Shown one piece after another: positions 55,092 to 61,576 of a stretch of 61,576 bases of DNA (positions are counted from its first letter, which is position 1; each line of letters opens with the position of its first letter). The notes below the pieces were generated by a model, which saw nothing but the letters and a program-made list of their open reading frames with translations, was not told the DNA's origin and searched no databases. Where the stretch lies: the NCBI GenBank assembly GCA_026645575.1, contig JAPKMW010000072.1, forward strand, positions 1 through 61,576, read 5' to 3'. This stretch comes from Caldilineaceae bacterium. Its GTDB lineage: Bacteria; Chloroflexota; Anaerolineae; Caldilineales; Caldilineaceae. Made by a program: the position numbers and the translations under genes.

Positions 55092-56128
55092 TAACTGAAT
55101 GGCAACGGCAACGACAGCGCCTTCCCTTCCTGCGCCGAGAGGATGCCGGCTTCGAGGATTTCCTGGGCGTCGCGACTGACTTCGGCGCTACAAAGGCCCT
55201 CGATGGGCAGGCCCTGGCTGAGGCAGGTGAGGAAATAGTCAGTGGCGTTGCGCATCCCGGCGGGTGCAGGCGGAACATCAACCGTGATGCCATCTTCGTG
55301 TGCCTTGTTGGCAAGCAACAGCCGACCATGCGCGCCCGGCTCGACGACTAGCGTACCTTCGCTGCCGTAGATCATGGCCGAATAGGAGGTGAGGTGGCCG
55401 ATCTGTGTCCACGAGGCTTCGGTGACAGCCAACGCGCGCGGCCATTGCATGACGATCACAGCGTTGTCATCCAGGGTGATGTAATCCTTGAGACAGTGGC
55501 TCATCACCCCCGTAACGCGGCTGGGTTGGCCGAGCAGGTAACGGGCCAGGGCGGCGCCATAGCAGCAGTAATCCATAAGGGCGCCGGCGCCGTTCAACTC
55601 CGCGTCATAGAGCCAGTTGTAGAAGTAGGGGGTGCAACCCAGTTCCTTCGGGCCGGCATGGGCAGAGCGGTATTTGGTCTGGAAGAGTTGACCAATCTCG
55701 CCGGCCTGCACCATGGCAAAGGCTTTTTGCAACTGCGGCCACCAGGCAAAGGGCCAGTTGATCATCAGCGAGACATTGTTGCTGCGCGCTGCTGCCAACA
55801 TACGGACCGCCCCATCCAATGTTGAAGCCATCGGCTTTTCAATTAACACATGCAGCCCCGCTTCCGCCGCCATAATCGAAAGTTCGGCGCCGGTCAAGTT
55901 ATCGCCGAAGACGTAGACAGCATCTAGCGTTTCCTCTTCCAACATCTCTTCGTAGGAGTCATAAACCGTCGGGCAGTTGTACTGATTTTTGACTTGATCA
56001 AGCAATTCTTCATTCGGGTCGGCGGCAGCAACCAACTCGCCCAAGGCGGAGGCGTTCAAGTCTTTGAGATTGCCCCACACATGGTCGTGGGTCATCCCCA
56101 GTACGCCGATGCGTAATTTTTCTGTCAT
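55088..56128 (-). CDS. Gfo/Idh/MocA family oxidoreductase (2)
   Basis: 346 residues. Rossmann start LRIGVLGMTHDHVWGNL is unusual, with His-rich THDH following GVLGM in place of the more common GxGxxG. The EKP motif is LIEKPMASTLDGAVRM. The C-terminal domain includes GALMDYCCYGAAL, in which the usual D-x-G-x-H is altered to D-x-C-x-Y, so catalysis may differ. AAAGGA precedes ATG 56128. Probably acts on sugars together with the enzyme at 53890. Confidence 0.9.
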   Translation of the reverse strand: MTEKLRIGVLGMTHDHVWGNLKDLNASALGELVAAADPNEELLDQVKNQYNCPTVYDSYEEMLEEETLDAVYVFGDNLTGAELSIMAAEAGLHVLIEKPMASTLDGAVRMLAAARSNNVSLMINWPFAWWPQLQKAFAMVQAGEIGQLFQTKYRSAHAGPKELGCTPYFYNWLYDAELNGAGALMDYCCYGAALARYLLGQPSRVTGVMSHCLKDYITLDDNAVIVMQWPRALAVTEASWTQIGHLTSYSAMIYGSEGTLVVEPGAHGRLLLANKAHEDGITVDVPPAPAGMRNATDYFLTCLSQGLPIEGLCSAEVSRDAQEILEAGILSAQEGKALSLPLPFSY

Positions 56129-56166
56129 GGCCTTATCCTTTGGAATGTAAGGTAGTAAGTACTGAA

Positions 56167-56203
56167 CCCGCTCCTAGCCGGTCACGGACCGGCTAGGAGC
56201 GGG
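56167..56203. repeat. Perfect 17-bp palindrome, CTCCTAGCCGG family
   Basis: Arms 56167-56183 and 56187-56203 are perfect inverted repeats around a 3-base loop. The core CTAGCCGGTC links it to 16191-16247. It abuts the stop of the PP2C gene and may serve as its terminator. Confidence 0.85.
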
Positions 56204-56206
56204 AAG

Positions 56207-56971
56207 CTAGGTTATGCGAGTCAAGAGCACCAACGTCTTATCATCGTGAGTGCGCTGGTTGACCCGCTCGCTTTCTAAAAAGGTGGCTAGCGCCTGGGCG
56301 GCGGCGCCCTCGCTGGTGGCCTCGGCGGCAAAGGCGAAGAGCGGGGTGAAAAAGGGGGCAAAGGGCTGGTTATGTTCCAGGTTCAACGCCAAGGGCAATA
56401 AACCATCGGTCATTAAGGCCAGATGGCGGAAGGCGCCTTCGACTAGTTGCACCGCCAGTTGTTCGCCCAGATCATGATGGGTGGCAAAGAAGGTGACATT
56501 GGCATATTCGCCCCGTTGCGGCTCACAGAGCGCACGCAATGCGCCGTACTCTGGCGCGCCAATGGCAGCGCAATCACCTACTAATCCACAAACCACCAAT
56601 TCCTGACTGGCAATCACGACCAACAAGGTGGCGGCATAGGCGCGGGGCGGTTGATTGGCCGCCGCGGCCCGCAATAGCAACCGTTGCTGCGCCACCTGAA
56701 ACGCTTGGGTCACAACGCCACGCCAAGCGCGCCGACTGGCCGGGCGATAGCGCTCCCAGATCGCGCCGATGGTTGCCAGCGCATTCTCCACCATGGCGTG
56801 AGCGCCCTCTGCGGCCAAAGGCGCCGATCCGGCCCCGTCGGCCACAGCCACCACCACCTCCCCGGTCGGTAAGATGCGATACCCCCAATAGTCCTGACAG
56901 GGCTTGCCCTCTCGCCGATGACGAACCCCACTGACCGATGCGCCAATCACGCGCCAGTTTTCCGTGCTCAT
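56207..56971 (-). CDS. PP2C-family protein phosphatase
   Basis: 254 residues of the PPM/PP2C fold. The metal-binding residues are in KPCQDYWGY, VADGAGSA, LMTDGLLP and THDDKTLVLL, all expected acidic positions present. It removes phosphate from Ser/Thr. It overlaps the preceding VWA gene by 4 bases (ATGA), so the two are translationally coupled, as in TerY-P-like phosphorylation modules. A partner kinase is not in the window. The gene ends near a palindrome. Confidence 0.92.
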   Translation of the reverse strand: MSTENWRVIGASVSGVRHRREGKPCQDYWGYRILPTGEVVVAVADGAGSAPLAAEGAHAMVENALATIGAIWERYRPASRRAWRGVVTQAFQVAQQRLLLRAAAANQPPRAYAATLLVVIASQELVVCGLVGDCAAIGAPEYGALRALCEPQRGEYANVTFFATHHDLGEQLAVQLVEGAFRHLALMTDGLLPLALNLEHNQPFAPFFTPLFAFAAEATSEGAAAQALATFLESERVNQRTHDDKTLVLLTRIT

Positions 56972-57630
56972 TCGATGACAGACCAGCCGGTTGGCGCTTG
57001 CAGTGGCACCTGCTCGCCGACTTGTGAATGGGAGACGGTCGTCAAGCTTTGCGAGAGCCAGACAAACATGTCGCTAAACTTGAGACCGTGTAACTGGAGC
57101 GGTTGGCGTGGGGTGATCTGGCTGAGGACCTTCAGGTCAGCCTTTTGCACGCCCACAGCAAAAAAGGCGACCGCCTTACCGGCTTCCTCCGCCTGCACCC
57201 GTTGGGCCGCCGAGCGCCACTCATCAGTCGGCGCGCCATCGGTGATCAGGAAGATCCAGGGGCGGTAATAGGGGGCGCCATATTGCTTATAGGTCTCCTT
57301 GCGTTTGCGCACCAGTTCCAACGCCTGGTTGATCGCCGCACCCATTGGGGTGTTGCCACCGGCACGCAAGGTCGGCGCCGTAAAGGAGTTGGCCGTCACA
57401 AACTCCTGCTCCACCTTGACGCCGTTGCCAAAACTCACAAGCGCCACCTCGACCCGCAGCGCCGCCAGATCGTCCCGTTGCAACTCCTGTTGGAAGGCCG
57501 CTAACCCCTTGTTCAATTCATCCATCGGCGCCCCGCTCATCGAGCCGGAAACGTCCACCAACAGAACACAGGGGCAGCGCGCTTCGGGGTTGCTGTTGTC
57601 AAATGTGACGAGATCTAAGTGCTGCGACAT
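56968..57630 (-). CDS. VWA-domain protein, TerY-like
   Basis: 220 residues, a single von Willebrand A domain. The MIDAS metal site is complete: DVSGSMSG (DxSxS), Thr in GGNTPMGAA, and Asp in FLITDGAPTDEW. It has no signal peptide or membrane segment, so it acts in the cytoplasm. TerY-like proteins associate with PP2C phosphatases and kinases in stress or metal response modules. AAAGGAG precedes ATG 57630. Downstream gene PP2C overlaps it; the unknown gene upstream ends 26 bases before. Confidence 0.9.
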   Translation of the reverse strand: MSQHLDLVTFDNSNPEARCPCVLLVDVSGSMSGAPMDELNKGLAAFQQELQRDDLAALRVEVALVSFGNGVKVEQEFVTANSFTAPTLRAGGNTPMGAAINQALELVRKRKETYKQYGAPYYRPWIFLITDGAPTDEWRSAAQRVQAEEAGKAVAFFAVGVQKADLKVLSQITPRQPLQLHGLKFSDMFVWLSQSLTTVSHSQVGEQVPLQAPTGWSVIE

Positions 57631-57656
57631 GGCTCACTCCTTTGGAAAATTTCAAC

Positions 57657-58298
57657 TCACTGTGGCCGCGGCCCATACCCCAACAGCATGGGTTCTCCCC
57701 AGACAGCCCAGTTCCAACTGGGGTTGCCTAGGCCATCGGTCAGAAATTGAATCACGGCTTCTTGGCCGGCCAGGCTGGGCAGGTCGATCTGGTAACGTTC
57801 CCATTCGTTGCTCTGCTTCGTGGCGCTCCAAATGCGCATCCCGTTCACATAGATCCGAAACGCGCACAGATTGTCCCCTTCCATCAAGGCGCCATCACGG
57901 ATGCCGACGCCGAAGCGCATTCGTACTGTATCGACTTCAGGCGGCACGACAATGGTATACTCACACACGGCGCTCCCCAACACCGGGGGATGCTGCCAAA
58001 GTGCGAGTTGTTGCACCATGCCGCAACTCGCCATATCGACTTTGATCTCCATCAATTTGGCCGTGCGGGTGGCCGCTTTGCGGGCGGCGGGGAAAGCTTC
58101 CAAAAAATCAAATTGCCAGAGCAACGCCTGGTTGGGGCCAGGCATAACCTCTGCATCGAGCAGACTGTTCCACAGCTCTTCCTGCCATTTGAGATAGCTG
58201 ATGTATTGGGAGAGTTGGGTGAGCGATTGATCGTTAAGATCGGAGATGCGCCGGAGAATGGCGTTGATTGTTTCTTTGCGTGCGTCTAGATTTGGCAT
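57657..58298 (-). CDS. Unknown protein with helical head and beta domain
   Basis: 213 residues, no signal peptide. An N-terminal helical part (RRISDLNDQSLTQLSQYISYLKWQEE) is followed by a beta-rich domain ending in FLTDGLGNPSWNWAVWGEP that looks like a jelly-roll carbohydrate-binding type fold. I do not recognise the family. It is upstream of the VWA-PP2C pair in the same direction, 26 bases apart, and may be part of the same module. A repeat of AGAGATTG units lies before it. The start is uncertain because no ribosome site is visible. Confidence 0.7.
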   Translation of the reverse strand: MPNLDARKETINAILRRISDLNDQSLTQLSQYISYLKWQEELWNSLLDAEVMPGPNQALLWQFDFLEAFPAARKAATRTAKLMEIKVDMASCGMVQQLALWQHPPVLGSAVCEYTIVVPPEVDTVRMRFGVGIRDGALMEGDNLCAFRIYVNGMRIWSATKQSNEWERYQIDLPSLAGQEAVIQFLTDGLGNPSWNWAVWGEPMLLGYGPRPQ

Positions 58299-58324
58299 GT
58301 CGATTCAGGTTTGTTTGAGATTGA

Positions 58325-58391
58325 GAGATTGAGAGATAAAGAGATTGAGAGATTCAGTTTTAATCTCTCAATCTCTTTATCTCTCAATCTC
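58325..58391. repeat. Perfect 30-bp palindrome of AGAGATTG units
   Basis: Arms 58325-58354 and 58362-58391 are perfectly complementary around a 7-base loop. It belongs with 73-125. It lies between the genes at 57657 and 58422, both on the minus strand, and could terminate the HNH gene. Confidence 0.88.
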
Positions 58392-58421
58392 CAACAATAA
58401 CAGTGAGTGATGAAAGAGCAA

Positions 58422-58955
58422 TCAGGCTGCCATTGCCGTCCAGCGCTCCTTGCCACCGCCCATTAATTGCTCCCACCGCTCCGCTGCGATGGGATTGCTT
58501 AGGAGGACGAGCGCCACATAGCTAGGTTCAAAGGGTTTGCGAATCAGTTGCATCATCGCTTCATCCGGCAGGAGCGAGCCTTTTTTCTGGTTACAGCGCT
58601 TGCAGGCGGTTACTAAATTTTGCCAACTATGGGCGCCGCCGCGGCTGCGCGGGATGACATGATCCACGGTCAATTCCTGGCGGCCTGGGGTTTCGCCGCA
58701 ATATTGACAGATGTGTAGATCACGTAACATGACGGCGGCGCGTGTCGGCGGCACCCGCCGATGAGGCAGCTTGACATAATGCACTAGCCGAATCACCAAG
58801 GGGATCGGCAAGGCATCACCGGCGCTATGGAGCATCTGCTGGGTGGCTTCGATCAACTCCGCCTTTTCCCGCAACAGCAACACAATCGCGCGTCGAACTG
58901 ACACCAAGCTCAAAGGCTCGTAACCCGCATTGAGAACCAAAACCTGCCTAGACAT
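58422..58955 (-). CDS. HNH endonuclease
   Basis: 177 residues. The N-terminal [20 protein letters not shown] is typical of a common bacterial HNH subfamily. The zinc-stabilised HNH motif reads CQYCGE, then [13 protein letters not shown], then [14 protein letters not shown], with four cysteines and the catalytic His in DH. It cuts DNA; family members of this size occur alone in many genomes and their role is often unknown. GGAG lies 4 bases before ATG 58955. No restriction, phage or defence genes are adjacent. Confidence 0.92.
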   Translation of the reverse strand: MSRQVLVLNAGYEPLSLVSVRRAIVLLLREKAELIEATQQMLHSAGDALPIPLVIRLVHYVKLPHRRVPPTRAAVMLRDLHICQYCGETPGRQELTVDHVIPRSRGGAHSWQNLVTACKRCNQKKGSLLPDEAMMQLIRKPFEPSYVALVLLSNPIAAERWEQLMGGGKERWTAMAA

Positions 58956-59004
58956 ACGCTCCGCTCAAACTCCAACGGGCGCCTACACAAGTGCAGGGGT
59001 AGCA

Positions 59005-59065
59005 GTGGATATTGGGTATTAGATACTGGCTAACTAATAGCCAGTATCTAATACCCAATATCCAC
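59005..59065. repeat. Perfect 28-bp palindrome of GATATTGGGTATT type
   Basis: Arms 59005-59032 and 59038-59065 are perfect complements around 5 bases. Units resemble those of 54985-55091 and the in-gene element at 24866-24963. It may terminate the membrane protein gene ending at 59087. Confidence 0.88.
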
Positions 59066-59086
59066 CCCCAATACTACATAACTATG

Positions 59087-59485
59087 CTATAAAGCCGGCC
59101 CTGCATATTGCGCAACATGTGAGGCGCGCAACACAATTCCCCACAAAAAGAAACAAACTGCCGCCATCGCCAATGCTTTCACCTTTTCATCTTCGAGTTG
59201 CCCAAAGTAACTTTGGGCTGCTGGCAAAGCTAGAATTGAAACAATCCCATACAAAATGTGCATAAAGGGGCGCGGTAAGGCTGCCCCTAGCCCCATGCCA
59301 AAATACAAATAGACGCCGAGCAACGTTTGCGCCACCAACAGCATTTCGCCGATGATGGCCGCCCCAACCCAATTCCCATCCAACGGACGCGAGCGCATCC
59401 GTAAAAAGAGCGCCCAAAAGCCCAAAACTGCGATAAAGATCGTGGCGCTATCCGCCAACCGCGTATGAATTTCCACTACGGACAT
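59087..59485 (-). CDS. Small four-helix membrane protein
   Basis: 132 residues with four membrane segments at about 12-30, 42-62, 72-92 and 104-122. Histidines near helix ends (IHTRLA, FMHILYG, RASHVA) are spaced as in small heme-b proteins, but this is inference from position only. I do not recognise the family. GGAAG lies upstream of ATG 59485. It precedes the HNH gene in the same direction across a palindrome. Confidence 0.65.
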   Translation of the reverse strand: MSVVEIHTRLADSATIFIAVLGFWALFLRMRSRPLDGNWVGAAIIGEMLLVAQTLLGVYLYFGMGLGAALPRPFMHILYGIVSILALPAAQSYFGQLEDEKVKALAMAAVCFFLWGIVLRASHVAQYAGPAL

Positions 59486-59547
59486 GAATGCTTACTTCCA
59501 CTATTTTTTGTCGAGGAGTAGTGTTTTGTCAAAGAAATTGGGTCGGT

Positions 59548-59599
59548 CGTAAAGACTTTAGTCTTTCCCCCAACCCGGAGAAAGACTTTAGTCTTTACG
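59548..59599. repeat. AAAGACTTTAGTCTTT-type palindrome
   Basis: CGTAAAGACTTTAGTCTTT at 59548-59566 and AAAGACTTTAGTCTTTACG at 59581-59599 are inverted repeats with 2 mismatches, and each arm is itself nearly palindromic. Same family as 5654-5700. Confidence 0.8.
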
Positions 59600-59640
59600 A
59601 CGGTTAATCCTACTCCGCTTTGCTCATTTGTTCGTGAACC

Positions 59641-60984
59641 CTACGCCGGCGCATGAACACTCAAATACTGCTTCAATACGGCCGCCGCCGGCCCCAAAAT
59701 ATCATAAGATTGCCACCCGTCGCTGCCGGCCAGGGAGAAGATACAGCCGCCCAGCACATAACTATCCTGCCGCATGGCTTCGTCAAACCAGACCAGTTGC
59801 TCGATATAAGCGCCCGGTCCCCACAGGCCAAAGCCGTTATCCCGCCAGTAGCCTTGAAAATCCTGCCAGCCTTTGGCCTCCGGCGGGCCGGGGCGGTTTT
59901 GCACCAAGCCATCGACCCCCAATTCGGTAAAGACCAACGGGATCGCCAGATTGGCTGGTTTCAAGATCTGATTGTATACCTTCCGGTAGCGTAACGTCAA
60001 CCAGCCGCTATCTTCGGGTGAAACTCCGGGATAACGCCCCTGGTTTTCACGCGTACTTTGGTGATAGATGGTCGGCGCCGAATACTCATGCAGCCCCAGC
60101 CAGCCGTTATGCTCCTTGGCGGCTTGTACGGCGGGCAGGAAGTGTTGCCACATTTCCAGATCGGGACGACCAGTGGCAAAGTTGCCGATGATGCTGCGAA
60201 TGCCTTCGGCGGCTAAGAGACGGGTGCGTTCGGCTTCAAAATCGGCCAGCCGTTTCATCTCTTCAGCATTGCCGGCCTCCGGTTCATTATAGGATTGCCA
60301 GGCGTCGAAATAGGTCCGCCGCCGTTCATCGCCGGCAATGACCATCAATTCGTTGACAAAGGCCCTGGCCGCCGGCAGCGGATCGAGTGTGTTGAGTTGG
60401 ATTTGCTCCAGATGGGGTAAGCGGCCAATTAACAAGGTGTTGGGCGCGGTTGCTTTCATCTGCCCCGCAAAGTTTACATCCAACTCTAAGGTGCAAATGG
60501 CGGAGACCGCTTGCGTTTCTAACTGGTGAAAGATCTCCGGGTGATTACGCCCGACGACAAAGCCCAACTTACTCGGCGGCCCACCAGGGAAGGGGGTAGC
60601 GCTTGGGGTTGGTGTCGGCGGTGGCGGTGGGGTGGCCGTTGGCTCACTGGGCGTCGGCGTGGCGGTTGGCTCCGGTGTGTTTGTCGGCGCCGCCGCTACG
60701 GCAACGGCTGGGTTGCCTTCGTTCGCAGCAAATGGGAAATGGGTCTTGTAGCGGCCCGTGGTTGGCGTGCGTAGTAAACTGGAACGCGCAACGGGGGTCG
60801 GCGTATTGGTTGGTCGTATCGTGGGGGTTGGTGTTGCCCGGTCACGGCCACAAGCGGCGGCGACTAAGGCAAGCAAACCACTGGCCATGCCACCCAGAAA
60901 GCGGCGGCGATCAAAGGGTTGGGCCACGGATTCATCAGCCTCCGTTGGCCGTTCATCCTGTGGTATCGGTTGTTCATTACTCAT
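59641..60984 (-). CDS. Tat-exported lipoprotein with glycosidase-like domain
   Basis: 447 residues from ATG 60984. The N-terminus has a twin-arginine motif ([10 protein letters not shown]) and then a lipobox-like AAAC near residue 45. A Pro/Thr-rich linker with TPTPS and PPPPPT runs to about residue 135. The rest (about 140-447) looks like a clan-A TIM-barrel glycoside hydrolase, with SYNEPEAGN and FTELGVDG as acid/base and nucleophile candidates. Substrate unknown. No ribosome site is visible at 60984; an earlier in-frame start at 61092 would place the Tat motif too far in. Confidence 0.75.
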   Translation of the reverse strand: MSNEQPIPQDERPTEADESVAQPFDRRRFLGGMASGLLALVAAACGRDRATPTPTIRPTNTPTPVARSSLLRTPTTGRYKTHFPFAANEGNPAVAVAAAPTNTPEPTATPTPSEPTATPPPPPTPTPSATPFPGGPPSKLGFVVGRNHPEIFHQLETQAVSAICTLELDVNFAGQMKATAPNTLLIGRLPHLEQIQLNTLDPLPAARAFVNELMVIAGDERRRTYFDAWQSYNEPEAGNAEEMKRLADFEAERTRLLAAEGIRSIIGNFATGRPDLEMWQHFLPAVQAAKEHNGWLGLHEYSAPTIYHQSTRENQGRYPGVSPEDSGWLTLRYRKVYNQILKPANLAIPLVFTELGVDGLVQNRPGPPEAKGWQDFQGYWRDNGFGLWGPGAYIEQLVWFDEAMRQDSYVLGGCIFSLAGSDGWQSYDILGPAAAVLKQYLSVHAPA

Positions 60985-61208
60985 GGTCAATACTATAGCA
61001 CTGTCTCCAAGGTTGCCCCAAATCAGAATAGCGTTTACAATAAACTTGCGTTGCGCCGCATTGCGATGCCAGTGGCATGGCAGTAGGTGCAAAGTCGTTT
61101 ACTATACGCTAAATTGCGTAGAAATGTTCCATTTTTCATGATTACCCTGGCTAGTGGCCCACAGGATACCCAGCCAAGGCAGAAACCCAAAGAAAGTGCA
61201 GGTCTCTT

Positions 61209-61481
61209 ATGGCAAAGCTTAAAGTGAGCATTGAATATTGCACCCAATGAAACCATACCCCACGCGCCGTCAGTTTGGCGGACGAATTGATGAACAACTA
61301 CACCCCATCGATTGAGTCATTAACCTTGATTCCTTCCAGTGGTGGCCGCTTTGAGGTCGTTGCGAATGATCTGTTGGTCTTCAGCAAAAAGAGTCTTGGC
61401 CGCCACGCCGAACCGGGTGAAGTCGCCCGGCTGCTTGAAGAAAAGACTGGAATTACAGCCCAACCGTTTGCGAAGAAGTAG
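61209..61481 (+). CDS. SelW/Rdx-family selenoprotein (in-frame TGA)
   Basis: Read through TGA 61248-61250 this gives 90 residues: MAKLKVSIEYCTQ-U-NHTPRAVSLADEL, then LTLIPSSGGRFEVVANDLLVFSKK and a C-terminal EKTGITAQPF. That is the full thioredoxin-like Rdx fold of SelW/SelT/SelH, with the redox motif CTQU at residues 11-14 (Cys11, Sec14). Family members have CxxC or CxxU at exactly this place. A hairpin follows the TGA at bacterial SECIS distance. Ordinary calling would begin at the TTG at 61275 and lose the redox site. It likely acts as a small thiol oxidoreductase. Sec-insertion genes are not in the window. Confidence 0.85.
61263..61284 (+). promoter_or_regulatory. Putative bacterial SECIS hairpin
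   Basis: Starting 13 bases after the TGA, CG + CGCC pairs with GGCG + CG across a 2-base GA bulge, enclosing the 8-base loop GTCAGTTT. The loop begins with G, 19 bases after the TGA, inside the 16-37 range reported for bacterial SECIS elements. SelB would bind it to direct selenocysteine insertion. Confidence 0.55.
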
Positions 61482-61536
61482 CTGCATGTTGCGTGAACCG
61501 TGATTGAATGATGCAACCACCGTAGGGGCGCACCCT

Positions 61537-61576
61537 TGTGGTCGCCCCCAACCTATTGATGTTCTGGGCGACCACA
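61537..61576. repeat. Palindrome at the right edge
   Basis: TGTGGTCGCCC at 61537-61547 pairs perfectly with GGGCGACCACA at 61566-61576 (11 bp or longer, cut by the window end). It may terminate the selenoprotein gene. Confidence 0.65.

Noticed and set aside
58422..58955. HNH nuclease as part of a defence system
   Set aside because: It is a common stand-alone subfamily, and its neighbours are a small membrane protein and an unknown gene with no defence signature.

Overview
This window looks like a chromosome segment of a Chloroflexota bacterium, probably of the Anaerolineae/Caldilineae group. The placement is inferred from gene content and style: a very large SARP/cyclase/ATPase/TPR regulator, LVIVD beta-propeller lipoproteins, Gfo/Idh/MocA dehydrogenases, and many long intergenic palindromes. 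No rRNA is present to confirm it. GC content is moderate, most starts have a clear Shine-Dalgarno sequence, and one tRNA gene (tRNA-Thr, anticodon CGT) is present. I see no phage, insertion sequence or CRISPR array.

Layout. 182-2096: two sugar ABC permeases. 2263-13060: housekeeping genes with two orphan OmpR-type response regulators (threonine dehydratase-like enzyme, tRNA-Thr, EF-P, RuvA, RuvC, YebC, CTP synthase, GNAT), followed by a decayed toxin-antitoxin patch (HTH stub, DUF433 gene, twice-frameshifted PIN-like gene). 13086-24097, all on the minus strand: membrane Fe-S oxidoreductase, a CbiR-like cobamide phosphodiesterase, an iron-uptake operon (imelysin-like lipoprotein plus FTR1, the latter cut by an in-frame TAA), a cytochrome b561 stub, CobS, an aldehyde ferredoxin oxidoreductase and an alcohol dehydrogenase. 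24292-28932: a 1546-residue regulator that carries two intergenic-type palindromes translated in frame.

29207-45559 is a co-directional run starting with a small EthD-like protein and a secreted protein. Eight consecutive lipoproteins follow: a SnoaL/beta-lactamase fusion, two S33-type hydrolases, three LVIVD propellers, a double alpha/beta hydrolase and a fourth LVIVD propeller. Near-identical leader segments, tight spacing and the alternation of hydrolases with propellers suggest one cell-surface system that I cannot match to a named pathway.

45834-61481 holds catabolic and transport genes (zinc dehydrogenase, Ldh2-type dehydrogenase, FocA-type channel, MttB-family methyltransferase, two MFS transporters, two Gfo/Idh/MocA enzymes), a VWA-PP2C pair, an HNH nuclease, a small membrane protein and a Tat-type lipoprotein with a glycosidase-like domain. 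At the right edge is a SelW/Rdx-family gene whose redox motif reads CTQU through an in-frame TGA with a plausible bacterial SECIS hairpin. It is the clearest hidden gene here, because ordinary gene calling would truncate it to its C-terminal part.

Most intergenic gaps carry a perfect or nearly perfect palindrome with 13-30 bp arms, from several sequence families. Many probably act as terminators, and two related ones have entered a coding sequence.
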